Shown: positions 1 through 11,100 of the stretch, one piece after another
Numbering within the stretch: position 1 is the stretch's first letter
Layout: every line of letters starts with the position of its first letter
NCBI GenBank assembly: GCA_015680685.1
Contig: MNCI01023945.1
Coordinates: 575,930 to 639,929, forward strand
Length of the DNA: 64,000 nt
Source: Gnetum montanum
Lineage: Eukaryota; Streptophyta; Gnetopsida; Gnetales; Gnetaceae
Reading direction: 5' to 3'
The notes under the pieces: model-generated
Databases searched by the model: none
Told to the model about the DNA's origin: nothing
The model's input: only the letters and a program-made list of their open reading frames with translations
Translations under genes and position numbers: made by a program

Positions 1-95
1 CCACATAATTGGGACTTTTCAAAATTAGCGCCAAAACATGCAACATAATGGAGACAGAGACAACGTAGTGATAGCAAACAATGCAGAACAGTACC

Positions 96-233
96 AAGAT
101 TACTACTCCAAGTGACGCAAGACTCTCCTCCACATGATGGCAAGATTACTACTCCAAGTGACGCAAGACTCTCCTCCACATGATGGCAAGATTACTACTC
201 CAAGTGACGCAAGACTCTCCTCCACATGATGGC
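96..233. repeat. 46-bp tandem repeat, 3 identical copies
   Basis: Three head-to-tail copies (96-141, 142-187, 188-233) that I read as identical over all 46 bp, beginning AAGATTACTACTCCAAGTG. Perfect identity points to recent expansion or an active slippage locus. There is no coding sense. Confidence 0.95.
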
Positions 234-490
234 AACTGACTGTCATCAATGAAATTTTGTTGCTTGCAGAAGTTCAAGCCTTATATATCACGATTGGTCC
301 AATACTAGTTTAGCTATATATCTAAGATATATATTATCTATTATTTAGCTGAGAGTTGTTTTTTGAATTAATGAAATCCCATATTTGATTCACTGAGAAT
401 TAGTGAAATCTCATAATAATTCACATGAGAAGTTCATCTCTTGGCTCAGCATTATTGACCAAGCCATTACATACCTGCAATAATTCCCTT

Positions 491-715
491 GAAAAAGTTC
501 ATCTCTTAGCCCATTGTTATGTTGATAACTATTTATTTTCCATGACAAAGTCCAGCCAACTGGTAGTTAGCTTTTCGGACAAAACTTGGCCAAAATAATA
601 ATTTTTGTGAAAAAGTTCATCTTTTGGCCTAGCGTTATGATGATAATTATTTATTTTCTGCAACAAAGTCCAGCCAACTAGTAGTTGGCCTTTTTGCTAA
701 AACTAAAAAATTAAT
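491..715. repeat. ~118-bp diverged tandem duplication
   Basis: Two head-to-tail units (491-608 and 609-715) share AAAAGTTCATCT near the start and CAAAGTCCAGCCAACT later. A third partial unit precedes them near 427. The units differ at many sites, so this is older than the 46-bp repeat at 96-233. Confidence 0.8.
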
Positions 716-1561
716 TGTGACATAAAAACTATTTAGGAATGCTTTGTTGGAAATTAAGGTCCATAGGAGTAGATAAGCTTAGTTGTATTAGGTTAGAGAA
801 CTGAAGTTGAACAGGAGTCAAACTGTGAACATAATAATTATGAGATTCTATGGTTGACAGAGAATATAAAAAGAATAATGATAATTAATAGTAGTGGAAT
901 ATTGAAACATAGAAAAAATGTCTGGACACGTCATAATAACACCATATAAACAGATATAAAATGATGCAAACACCATATTAACAGATAAAATGATGCAAAG
1001 TAAGAACCGTGATATCGAGTACTTACGATTTAAGAGTATATAGACACAAACACAACTGACATTCACTGTTCATATAATACCAAGATTCAGAAACAGTAAA
1101 AGAACTGTAAAATTCTTGATACTTGGCATATTCTCTGCAAGCATAGGTAGTGTGGTAGATGATGTGTGTGTGTGTTAACAACTGTCCAAAGTTCCCTTGT
1201 ATCTCATAAAACACTTGTGGAACACAACTCAATACTAAACAACATATCTCTTTGTCACATACTTAACAACTGCATCTTCTTAATGGAAACTGGAACTCCA
1301 CATCTTCTTAATATAAAAAGGCAAGTGAAAGTTGCCAAATAACTCAATTATTAACACTTCCCTTCAAACTCAACGTTGAATAACTTTTGAAAATTTCACC
1401 ACTTAATTAGTTTTTTATAACAGTTCTATGATTCAATTTAGTCATTTTATCCATTTAGTTAGAAACAAATGCATAAAAATAAAATAAAAAGAGCCAAAGC
1501 ATTGAAAATAGAAAAGCCGCAAATCTTTTTCTTAGCTGTCACAGAACAATACATTTTGGAA
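716..1561. other. AT-rich stretch, nothing recognised
   Basis: AT-rich DNA with short open frames only. I see no conserved protein motif, RNA gene or element end. It may be intron of the AIR carboxylase gene or upstream intergenic DNA. Confidence 0.6.
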
Positions 1562-2332
1562 TTATTTCTTTTCAGGGCTAAGCTCAAAATTCAGTAAGGC
1601 ATCAATTTTTTGCAGAGTTGCATCCATTTGAGCTGATGCCTCTGCTTCAGCGGACATGGGATGAACCGTGATGGTTTCAACCATGAAGGTACTAGAAGTT
1701 TTGTGCTGTTGCAATGGAACATGAACATTGTACAAAACAGAGCTAGGAAGAGATGCTGGAGGATCAGGAATGGATATATTGTTCTTTGAAAGTGCATCAA
1801 GAAGGCCATTAATATAGTCACTAATTATGGAGAGGTTTGTTGAGGGTTGAGACAACTTCAACTTTGTTTACTTGTGGTCCTTTTTCAACTTCAGCTGCTT
1901 CTTGAGCTCCTCCTCCTACTTCTAGATATTCTCCTTATTCTTGTACTTGATATCAAGGCTTTGTTTCATGTTGATCCAGTTCTTGGTTGCAACATCATTC
2001 TTTGCCTAGATCTTGTTCTTCTCCTTTTTGAGCGTTCATATCTTCTCTTCTGCTGGCATGATGCTAGACTCCATGCTCTGTAATCTCACGTAGTCAGTTA
2101 GCATAGTTGGCAAGTCATTTGCTTGCCTGAGAAACAATAGCTCCTCTTTTGTTGACTTAGCCTCTTCCAAATTTTTGGTAAATCTAGGCTTGAAGGAAGT
2201 AAAGTGATTTGTTAACTCCTTTTCCCTGTATGAACCTACCTGTTCCAGATTTTGGATATTTTTGTTCAGCTACTTTACTTGCTGTAAAGTATCTCTCTGA
2301 GTGGACTATCTTGTTGATGTAACACCCATCCA
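1562..2332 (-). pseudogene. Decayed coiled-coil ORF, unclassified repeat protein
   Basis: Read on the minus strand, one frame stays interpretable from about 2332 to a terminal stop at 1562, interrupted by several stops that I read as TAG. The first two thirds is rich in Lys, Glu, Leu and Gln in heptad-like spacing, for example KEELLFLRQAND, and looks like a long coiled coil. The last 99 codons (1562-1861) are open and contain Ser/Pro-rich sequence ending FELSPEKK. I do not recognise the family. The TAG-rich decay resembles that of LINE copies E and H, so a transposable-element origin is the best guess. It may belong with the similar decayed frame at 5950-7000, about 3.6 kb upstream on the same strand. 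A broken host gene cannot be excluded. Confidence 0.4.
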
Positions 2333-5300
2333 TAGCAAGCAAGAGTTAATGCTCAAAGCCCCCAACAAGTTGGCTGAAAATGTAAGGGTAAACTTTTTTT
2401 TTTCCCAAATAGTTGATTAATTGTTAGAAATTCAACTTGCATGTAGGCCAGCATTGACAACTATCAATAAAAATAAAGTATAATGACAAAAATTATATGA
2501 TGTAAAGAATGACCCAAGGATCTAGCAGGAAGAGAATGCTAATATGACAATTGATATCTCTTAATACACTATGCATCCAAGGTGTAGTACAAAAGTGAAA
2601 ACATCTAAAACTTAAAATCATATCTGCAGCCATCTAGCTTAGCCAAAAACTAATTAATTCAATCCATTCACTTAAATTATGCACAGCCAACATGTAATCC
2701 GTCATAAGGAAGTCAAACTCAATGAAAACATATTATTTATGTACTTGGAAAACTTTAAATTGAAATACAAAATAATACAGTGATCTTTACATTTATTCAT
2801 AATATCATTGCCATTGATACAATATCTAGGGTTCAGCAAGTAAGAAAAATTAGAAATTAAGAAAAATTAGAAATTAGATTGTGCATATTAATAAACTTGT
2901 TTACCTAGACAGCTGGACCAAAAGCACAAGAATTTTATAAATCAGTAATTTACAAATCAAATTATGGAAACTCTTAACAAAAGAATTAAAAACAACTACA
3001 TCTAGTATCATCAACAAACCAGAATGAATAATCAATTTTTGGTTCAACCATTGCTAATGTAAAAATGACAACCAAGAAAACCAAACAGTGATAACAAAAA
3101 TCTATGCAAGATTCCTTTGATACAATGTACAGGTCTAATTTATGGATCAGATTTTGATTTTTCTTAGCTCATAATAATATATTGGACGCTGTTCATCAAC
3201 AGACTTGTCTAACCCAACAGTTAGCCTCAAGAAATGTATAAATCAATAATATCAAATTAATTCAATTGCACAATAAAACTATTTTTTTTCAGCAACCCTC
3301 ACAATAAAAAAATCATTTCGAGAACTTTTCTAAGCTGAAATAATAAATTGCACACTACTAACATTTAATTAAGCTATCTAATTTACCAATAATAGAGAAT
3401 AGAGAAATTACCTACATTTAACGACCATAATTTAACATCATTAATATTTAATAACCATAGATTAACAACCTAGATTTCCCCCACTCCATTGGACTCATAG
3501 AAAGATAACAAAATCAGACTTGAGAAGGTACACAAATAAGAATCAAAATTCAATCCAAGGATTAAGCATTCAACAATTCTGTAAATTTTATAAAATCACA
3601 AAATAAACATGGGCCCAAGGATACTCTCACTTTTTGTTGGCGGTACCAATCCTTCTATAAGGGATCCTTGGCCCTTTTTGGCAAATCCTTATGCTAGTAT
3701 GCCCCAAATTGGTATGGGTGTTTCTGAATCGTTATAGAAACCACTCTCATCCAAGTCATTTAGGCTTGAGAGTGCAAAGGATGGGTGGAGAGATCTATCA
3801 ACAAAATCAAGGATTCAACAATCCAAAATCTCAACAAAAAATCTTGTCAAAGTTGATTCTAACATAAAATGATATTCAAGGCAAAGAAAGGAGAAGAGCT
3901 GAGATATTGCGATTATCCGCCAATGCTGTCCATCACACATAGCAAGAGAAGGATTCACCTTACCTTCTTGGTTAGATTTCTTGCTCATGAGGAACAATTA
4001 ATTATAATATTGGATTGCCTCTTAGATCAAGTTTTCTTTTTATTTGTTGATTTATGTAGCAGCCACAATCTTTCCTTGTTGCAATAGTCTTCTTTTCTTG
4101 TTGTTCATTTGCTGCTTCAGCTACAATTTTCTTTTGTTTTTGTTGATCTTCTCTTTCAGCCATCGTCTTCTTCTTGTGATTATTTATTTGCTATTCCAAC
4201 CACACTCCTTTTGTTGCTGTTCATTTCCAGCCACCTCCCTTGTGATTGAGCTCTCCATCTTTCTCTAATATGCACACACATACTCTTTCCTTTTTCTCTT
4301 TTCTTTTTCTACCTTTCCTTTCCCTTCTCCCCTCTCTTTATAATTGCTAGTGGAATTCAAGAGATGATAGGTTGTTTCTTGTAACCAATTCTTTATTAAA
4401 AATTGTTCTGGTTTTTCTTTTTTTAAGAAATAAAACCTTTTTCTACACCACCTAGTCATGAGTTCAATTTTTTCCATGATCACTCTTAAAAATTAATAAA
4501 ATTATATTTTAACAGTTGCAGGTTTAATTTTATTAGTTGCAACTTTCAATATTTTGAAATTCTAATTTTGCTAAGTATTAGGTTCAATTCCTATTGATCT
4601 CACATAACAGAAAATTGACAAACATAAAATATTCAAACATAATATCTACGTCTGTTCATTCTTTCTTTAGCAACATGTCATGTCTAAATTTATTAGCAAT
4701 AAATATGTAGCTGTGCTTCATTTCCAGCAACGTTTCCCTTAAAAATCAAGTTATAAGGTGCAATGGAAGAGATTTCAAAATGGGAATATGAAAAACTGTA
4801 AGTCCAAGACATAAAATCAAGGGAAACACCTTCTTTTTCAGACCTTTAGTAGTGCAAGAGCTTCCATTTTATGTTCATAGTTTATTATCACATTGTCTTA
4901 TGATGCCTTGAAAGGTCATCACATGACCTTTGTGTAGCCATGGTGGGTAACTTACATTCTATTAACTGTTGAAACTCTAAAGAATAGTGCATCATCAACA
5001 CACACAACATTCTACATGTTCATTATTTAAAATAATACAACTATAATATACATAATAATCTTGATTTATAGGTCAGGTTCCATCCACTTGGTTCATTGAT
5101 CAAGTTCCTCAGCAACATGTGCATAGCTATATATATTTAAAAGAATCAATCATACTAAGCAAAACATAGCTCTTTCAGCCCCTGAAGCATAATGTAAAGA
5201 ATCTTTGTTTCTTCTTTTCTTTCCAACTCTAATTGCCGAATAATTAGAATTCATACAATAGTCCTTAGAGATAAGATATCCAAAACTTTTATGAATACAC

Positions 5301-5880
5301 ATCAAAACAAGTACATGAGATATCCACATGGATATATATATATATATATGGTTCACATAGAAACAGTTTAATCAGTTTAAGAAATCATTTCAAGGCACTT
5401 AGGTCATGCAACACATAAAAATGAAAGCATAGTAACAACCTCATAAATAATACAACATTTCAGCTTCATTTGTACTTAGCATTCCTTTTGTTCATTCTAT
5501 TTAATATGGTAAATCAATGGGTAGTATGTACTTAGTACTTTGCATCTAGTAGTGCACATAACACAAATTAGCACAACTTAGATCAATCACAAGGAAGAAG
5601 AACTGGTCATTCAACCAATCATTAATAGAAGTACATTAGCAACACTCTAAATTTATCAGTCTTAAAATTATAGATAGTTCTATAAATCAACGCTATCCAC
5701 ACACATCATCACAACAAAGTAGACTCACAAACATTGCCACAAACATTAAAATGAAAACTCAAGAAAGATGGGTTGTTATAGTAGAGGTTCTCCACCTTCG
5801 TTCAATGAATGTAGCATGCAACTGGGGAGCAATACGTAAACATTAACGATTTCAGTACCTTATTTTTTCGTGAGGCCACA
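2333..5880. other. AT-rich stretch without recognised genes
   Basis: About 3.5 kb of AT-rich DNA. It holds a T-run at 2396-2404, a pyrimidine-rich stretch near 4270-4340 and a TA microsatellite near 5332. All open frames are short and look random. If the decayed minus-strand frames on either side belong to one gene or element, this could be an intron of it. Confidence 0.5.
5332..5349. repeat. (TA)9 microsatellite
   Basis: Uninterrupted TA dinucleotides. Confidence 0.9.
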
Positions 5881-5894
5881 GTTGATGAAGATCT

Positions 5895-5952
5895 GAGCTT
5901 AGCAATATCAATCATGATCATCCGAGCTTAGCAATATCAATCATGAGCTTCT
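5895..5952. repeat. 29-bp tandem duplication
   Basis: GAGCTTAGCAATATCAATCA occurs at 5895 and again at 5924, immediately downstream. It lies at the low-coordinate end of the decayed minus-strand frame 5950-7000. Confidence 0.85.
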
Positions 5953-7000
5953 TCTTAACCTTCAACTTCAGTAGATAAGCATCACAATTAACTTTTTCCA
6001 GGATGCCTCATTATATGTGTCTCATTTGGAATATCCTAGTAAATCATGGACAAGAAAAACTCCATAGTTGTGTCGTACTCTAGGAACTTGTTTTCTAGGG
6101 CATGGTAGTGCATGACCAAATCCATGATGTCCATGCTAATGTTGGCGTGTTGGATATTTGGTGATGTCTTTGTGCTAACTATAAGAATTCCACTTTCGTT
6201 ATTGGTTTTCTCCATGCTGTATGCTTGTGTGTCTTCAATTGTGGTCTTCTACGGCTTATCAATAGCTGACTAGTTGTACATCTGCATGATTGTTTTGATC
6301 ACTTTGTTCTTGACTTGTGAAAGAAAATGCATATAAGCAGAAATTATATATACATAAGAAAAATGGAAAGCGATCCAGTAATAACTGGCCTTTTATCCTT
6401 CTATTTCATGCTTTAACACCTTGAAGCAGTCAGCGTTCTGGTAGAACCATACCTTGGCATGTAGCAATATCCAGACCCTTCAATATGTATGCACACTACT
6501 ATCTTTGATGATGATCTCGGAGGTGAGGATTTTCACCATCACATCCCACATTTGAGTCAAGGCTGAAAGAGGAACATGACCATTTGATGATTTGTTAGCT
6601 TTAGAGAGCCCAGCTGTGTCCTTGAACATATATAGAAGGTTGGTGCAGCTGATGTTGATAGCTTCTATATCATTGCTACCCACCACGATTCTAAAGCAAA
6701 GCTACAGGAACTTTGTGGAGATCCTGAAAACTCTGCAATGGCCATTGTGCTGGTAAGTAATTAGTCCTCGTGGTATGTACACAACTCCAACTTAACCGCC
6801 TCCAAATCCAGTTTCAATGGCTCAAAAGCCACAGACAACAAAAAACTGGAATTCAAAAATTCTGCTGGCATCTCATTGAGCAAATCCTTGGTCATTTCCA
6901 ACTTATAATTATGAAGTTGGACTTGGAAATCAGTTGTCAGGTGCAGTTGCAGCTGCCATTCACTTTTGCATCAGGTCACCACGGGAGCTCTTTGATGGCT
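5950..7000 (-). pseudogene. Decayed unclassified ORF fragments
   Basis: On the minus strand, two blocks keep protein-like composition. The first (about 6440-6690) includes NISCTNLLYMFKDTAG and ALTQMWDVMVKILTSE. The second (about 5970-6310) includes MDIMDLVMHYHALENKFLEY followed by a Lys-rich stretch. An acceptor-like pyrimidine tract ending CACAAG separates them near 6313, as if a small intron had been there. Several stops and frame changes break the reading. I cannot name the family; retroelement-derived or a decayed host gene are both possible. Confidence 0.35.
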
Positions 7001-7666
7001 GAATAATATACTGCTGACTGGTTGTAAAGGGCCATGGCAGGCCTGATGGAGCTCTGACCACAGATACGCTTCTCAGATATCTCCTCCGGGCCCTTTATCA
7101 TCAACTTTCTCGTAGGTGCCCTTGAAATCCTACAAACAAGTGAACCATTGAAATTCTAAAAGTTAAGCAATGAAAAACAAGTAACTGCAAGATATGTGGA
7201 TATTATGTGATTGGACCTGCCATGGCCCTTTACAACCACAAGATATCAGGATAATGATTACAAGGTTTGATGCTTTATATCAGGAATAGCAGCAGTATGT
7301 CACAACTCACAAGTTCCATAACAAAATATCTCTGAATAATGTACTGCTGACTGGTTGTAAAAGGCCATGGCAGGCCTGATGGAGTTCTGACCACTGATAC
7401 GCTTCTCAGATATCTCCTCCGGGCCCTTTATCATCAACTTTCTCTTAGGTGCCCTTGAAATCCTACAAACAAGTGAACCATTGAAATTCTAAAAGTTAAG
7501 CAATGAAAAACAAGTAACCACAAGATATGTGGATATTATGTGATTGGACCTGCCATGGCCCTTTACAACCACAAGATATCAGGATAATGATTACAAGGTT
7601 TGATGCTTTATATCAGGAATAGCAGCAGTATGTCACAACTCACAAGTTCCATGACGAAATATCTCT
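7001..7666. repeat. 333-bp direct tandem duplication
   Basis: Unit 1 (7001-7333) and unit 2 (7334-7666) are nearly identical, with a handful of substitutions by eye. Each carries CATGGCAGGCCTGATGGAG and the inverted pair GCCATGGCAGG / CCTGCCATGGC about 190 bp apart, so each unit could fold back. It sits just upstream of the first visible AIR carboxylase exon. Confidence 0.95.
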
Positions 7667-8022
7667 TAGTCTTAGCAGAACATGAAGAGACAAACATTTG
7701 TAAGAGTGACTAATATTGAAAATGATGGAGTATGTGCTAGTGATTGTAACCTTGGTGATTTTTGCTTGCAGGAAACATAAAAAAACGTTTGTCAGAGATC
7801 CGCTTATGTTGTCAATGATGTGATTGTGCCAATTAAAAAAGTTATGAAGCTTTTACCAATACAACAAACTACCTTTTCAATGTTTTATATATAAAAAGTG
7901 TGATTTGTAGTCATCGTTGACTGTAATTTCTGTCTAAGCTTTTGATCTAGATAAAAAGTTTGAACATTTTTTTGTTGTATTTGTGCATATAGTAATTAAG
8001 TAGATGTTACTTTAAACTTCAG
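7667..8022. other. Intron sequence upstream of first visible exon
   Basis: Ends in the acceptor AAACTTCAG at 8022. No exon of the PurK half was found here. Confidence 0.7.
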
Positions 8023-8170
8023 GGACAACATATGTCACACAGTGGAGGCTCCTGCACCTGTGCCAACAAAAATAGAAAAGGAAGCAACTTCTATTGCTGA
8101 AAGAGCTGTTGGCTCTTTGAAAGGGGCTGGAGTGTTTGCAGTTGAACTTTTTATGACAAGAGATGGTCGG
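8023..8170 (+). CDS. AIRC: AIRC exon a (PurK C-terminal part)
   Basis: Starts after CAG with the last base of a split codon, then reads [14 protein letters not shown] and [20 protein letters not shown], the end of the ATP-grasp core. Donor GTAGGT at 8171. Confidence 0.93.
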
Positions 8171-11100
8171 GTAGGTTCAGTGTTAGTATTGTCTGGATAG
8201 CACAAATATTTTTCATTTTCATTTTATAACAGTTTACATTTTCATTTTATACATAATAAAAAATTGTGATGATTGATTTAATACAGATTTTGTTAAATGA
8301 AGTGGCTCCTAGACCCCACAACAGTGGCCACCATACAATTGAGGCTTGTTATGTTTCACAATATGAGCAACATCTACGGGCTATTCTTGGCCTTCCCCTT
8401 GGTGATGCATCAATGAAAGTGCCTGCAGCAGTTATGTACAATTTACTTGGGGAAGAAGAGGTTTGTCAAATATTGCTTTGATTCATGTTGCACTATAGCT
8501 TAAGTAAATTTTGAGGAGTAATTGTAATTTTCTACTTGTTTTTTCAATCAATTCTTTGTAGTGTATTTTTTTTGAGAAAGTAGTCGGGATTATATTACTG
8601 ATAAAGATACATTATAGTACAAGAGATTACAAATGGTGGGCCATCAGCAATGGCCCTCCATGGGGGAAAAAATCCCCCAAGCNNNNNNNNNNNNNNNNNN
8701 NNNNNNNNNNNNNNNNNNNNNNGGGGGGGGGGGGGGGAGGCGACGCTCCCGTTGGGTCCGCTGACCCCGCGTAACAGTTGAAACCCATAGAGACCCGCAG
8801 CTTCCCTGGTCGAGCGAGCTTGGAGGGTCCTGGGGGGCAGCGACAGGGGGGCAATTCGGGGGTGCCCCCCTGGGGGGGGCAGAAGACGACGGGAGCTACC
8901 CCCCCCTCTGCCCCCTGCCACAGGGCCAGAATTAACCCAGAATGGCAGCTACGTCGTTTGAGCCGGAGGGCCTCCAGGAAAAAGCGGGGGGAGGTTGACT
9001 TGGCGAGCTAACTTCAAACCCCACAGAAACGCAAAATGCAGGCCCTGGAGCTTGGACCTGTTGCCAGACTGGACAAAAAATTTGTCCACCAAATCTGTTG
9101 CTCGGGCCCAAAGGCGAGGCAGAGAAGATCTGGGCACCTGTCGGCTCCTAGTTCGTGGCATGGGCCCATCGAAGAATAGCTCGGCGTCCTGCAGGCCACG
9201 GGTGGACGGCAGGGTAACCTCACCAGCGATCTGGGCCCCCAGACAACTGGCGATTGAGGACTCGGTCACAAGAATCACACATCCTTGGAAAAAGGTGCGG
9301 TCGTCGGCCCAATTGGAGAAGAACGTGTTGTCTACCAAATCTAGGTCCCCGACCAGCCGTTGCAGAGGGTCACACCAGCCGCATTGAGTCACCATCTGCC
9401 GGAGAGCCTTGTCCTCTTGAAACGCGGCTCAGTCAGGCTCAAATGTAGGCGTGATTCCCATCGCCGCTTCGATTTCTTTCCACGCATAGAGAGCCTGGAG
9501 AACTAGCCGTGAGAGGGGGGGAGCCGTTTTTGTAGGAAAACAGTGTTTTTTCTTGCTTTTTACGCTACCCATAAAAGTAGCGTGGCCCAAGAATCGCCGG
9601 TGAGGCGCATCGGGGGGGTCACCGCTACCGCGTGCCATGTGGCATGCATGCACACACAATTGTATAGGAAGTGCTGCACCGTTTCTGCCGCTGCGCCGCA
9701 TGTGGGACAAGTGTTGTGCTGCAGGATCCCGCTATGACAGAGGACAGCTCGCATGGGTAGCGCATCCCATCAGATTAGCCATAGGAAGATTTTAATTTTC
9801 TCGGGCAGTTGCCCCGTCCAGATCTGCTGCTAGCCGGTGATTTGGGGGTACTTGGCGGCCAATAGGGCACGTGGCTCGAGACCCAACCACCCACGGGCCT
9901 GCATCGCACGCGCATGCCAGCACAGTGCCTACTAGGGCCTAGAATCTCGCACCCCCGCCTCCCAACACTGATATTTTGCATTCATGATGCGGATCCATTG
10001 GATTGGTTCTCCGTGTGGGCACGTAAACCGAAGCACCAGTCGTTGTTGTCCCAGCATCAGCTCGTCCTCGAAGGATGTGATGCCCAGTCCACCTACGTTC
10101 CGGGGGCACGCAACCCTCTCCTAGCTGACCAAGTGGATCTTGCCCCCCCCTTTGCCCCCCTCCCAGATGAAGGTACGGACCAACATGTTAATGTGATTGA
10201 TGATGGTGCTAGGGGGGGTGGCAACGGCCGCCACGAATCGGGTGATTGCCATGAGGATCCCCATCGCCACAAGCAGGCGTCCTTTGCGGCTAAGGAATCA
10301 ATTTGCCCAATGGCCCATTCTTCTCTCCATCTTCTCCAGAAGTGGTCCCCACGACATGTTTCGCCCCCACCGGTAGATGCCCAGATAGGTGTCGTTGCCC
10401 GTCCCGAGTAGGATGTTCAAGATTTGCACCACCTGATTTTTAATTTGCTCATCCACATTAATGAAATGAGCTGAAGATTTGGTTTGATTAATCTCCAGCC
10501 CCAACTCAGCAGCCAGATGGGACAGAGCAATGTTGATGCATCGCGCCTGTGGGACCGCCGCCCGGCTGAGCAGCATTGTATCATCCGCATAGTGTTCGGC
10601 CCAACATGCCACCTCGACAATGTCCAAATCATCCACCCCGGATGTGCTGCAATAATTCTGCATTAAGTCCATGGCGATTATGAAGAGGAGGGGCGAGAGC
10701 GGGTCCCCCTGTTGCAGTCCCCTTCCTGGAGAGGAGAGACCCCACAACCGCCCCCCACGTCGAAAGAGAAACCGGCCGAGGACTGCATGTGAATGCATAG
10801 CTGGATGAATTGCTGATCAAAACCTTTCAACTGCATAATGGACCGTAGTGCCTCCCAGCTGAGAGTGTCGTATGCCTTCATAATGTCAAGCTTGAGGTAG
10901 AGTCCAGGGAAACCTGAACTTTGAAGTGAGTGAAGCACCTCCTGCATGAGGAGGACCTGGTCCTGAATGGTCTGGCCTTGCACGAATCCCGCCTGGTTGG
11001 TCCCCACAACTCTGGGCATAAGTGGCACAAGCCTATGCACCAGCAACTTGGAGAAGAGTCGAATGAGTACCTTACATACACCGATAGGGCGGAAGTGTTT

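Noticed and set aside
7770-7850. Sequence after a CAG near 7772 reads roughly like ETxKKNVCQ...VPIKK, reminiscent of the AIRC residues just before exon a
   Set aside because: There is a stop in the frame, the true exon a at 8023 already supplies the DNICH...VP segment, and the match is too short.
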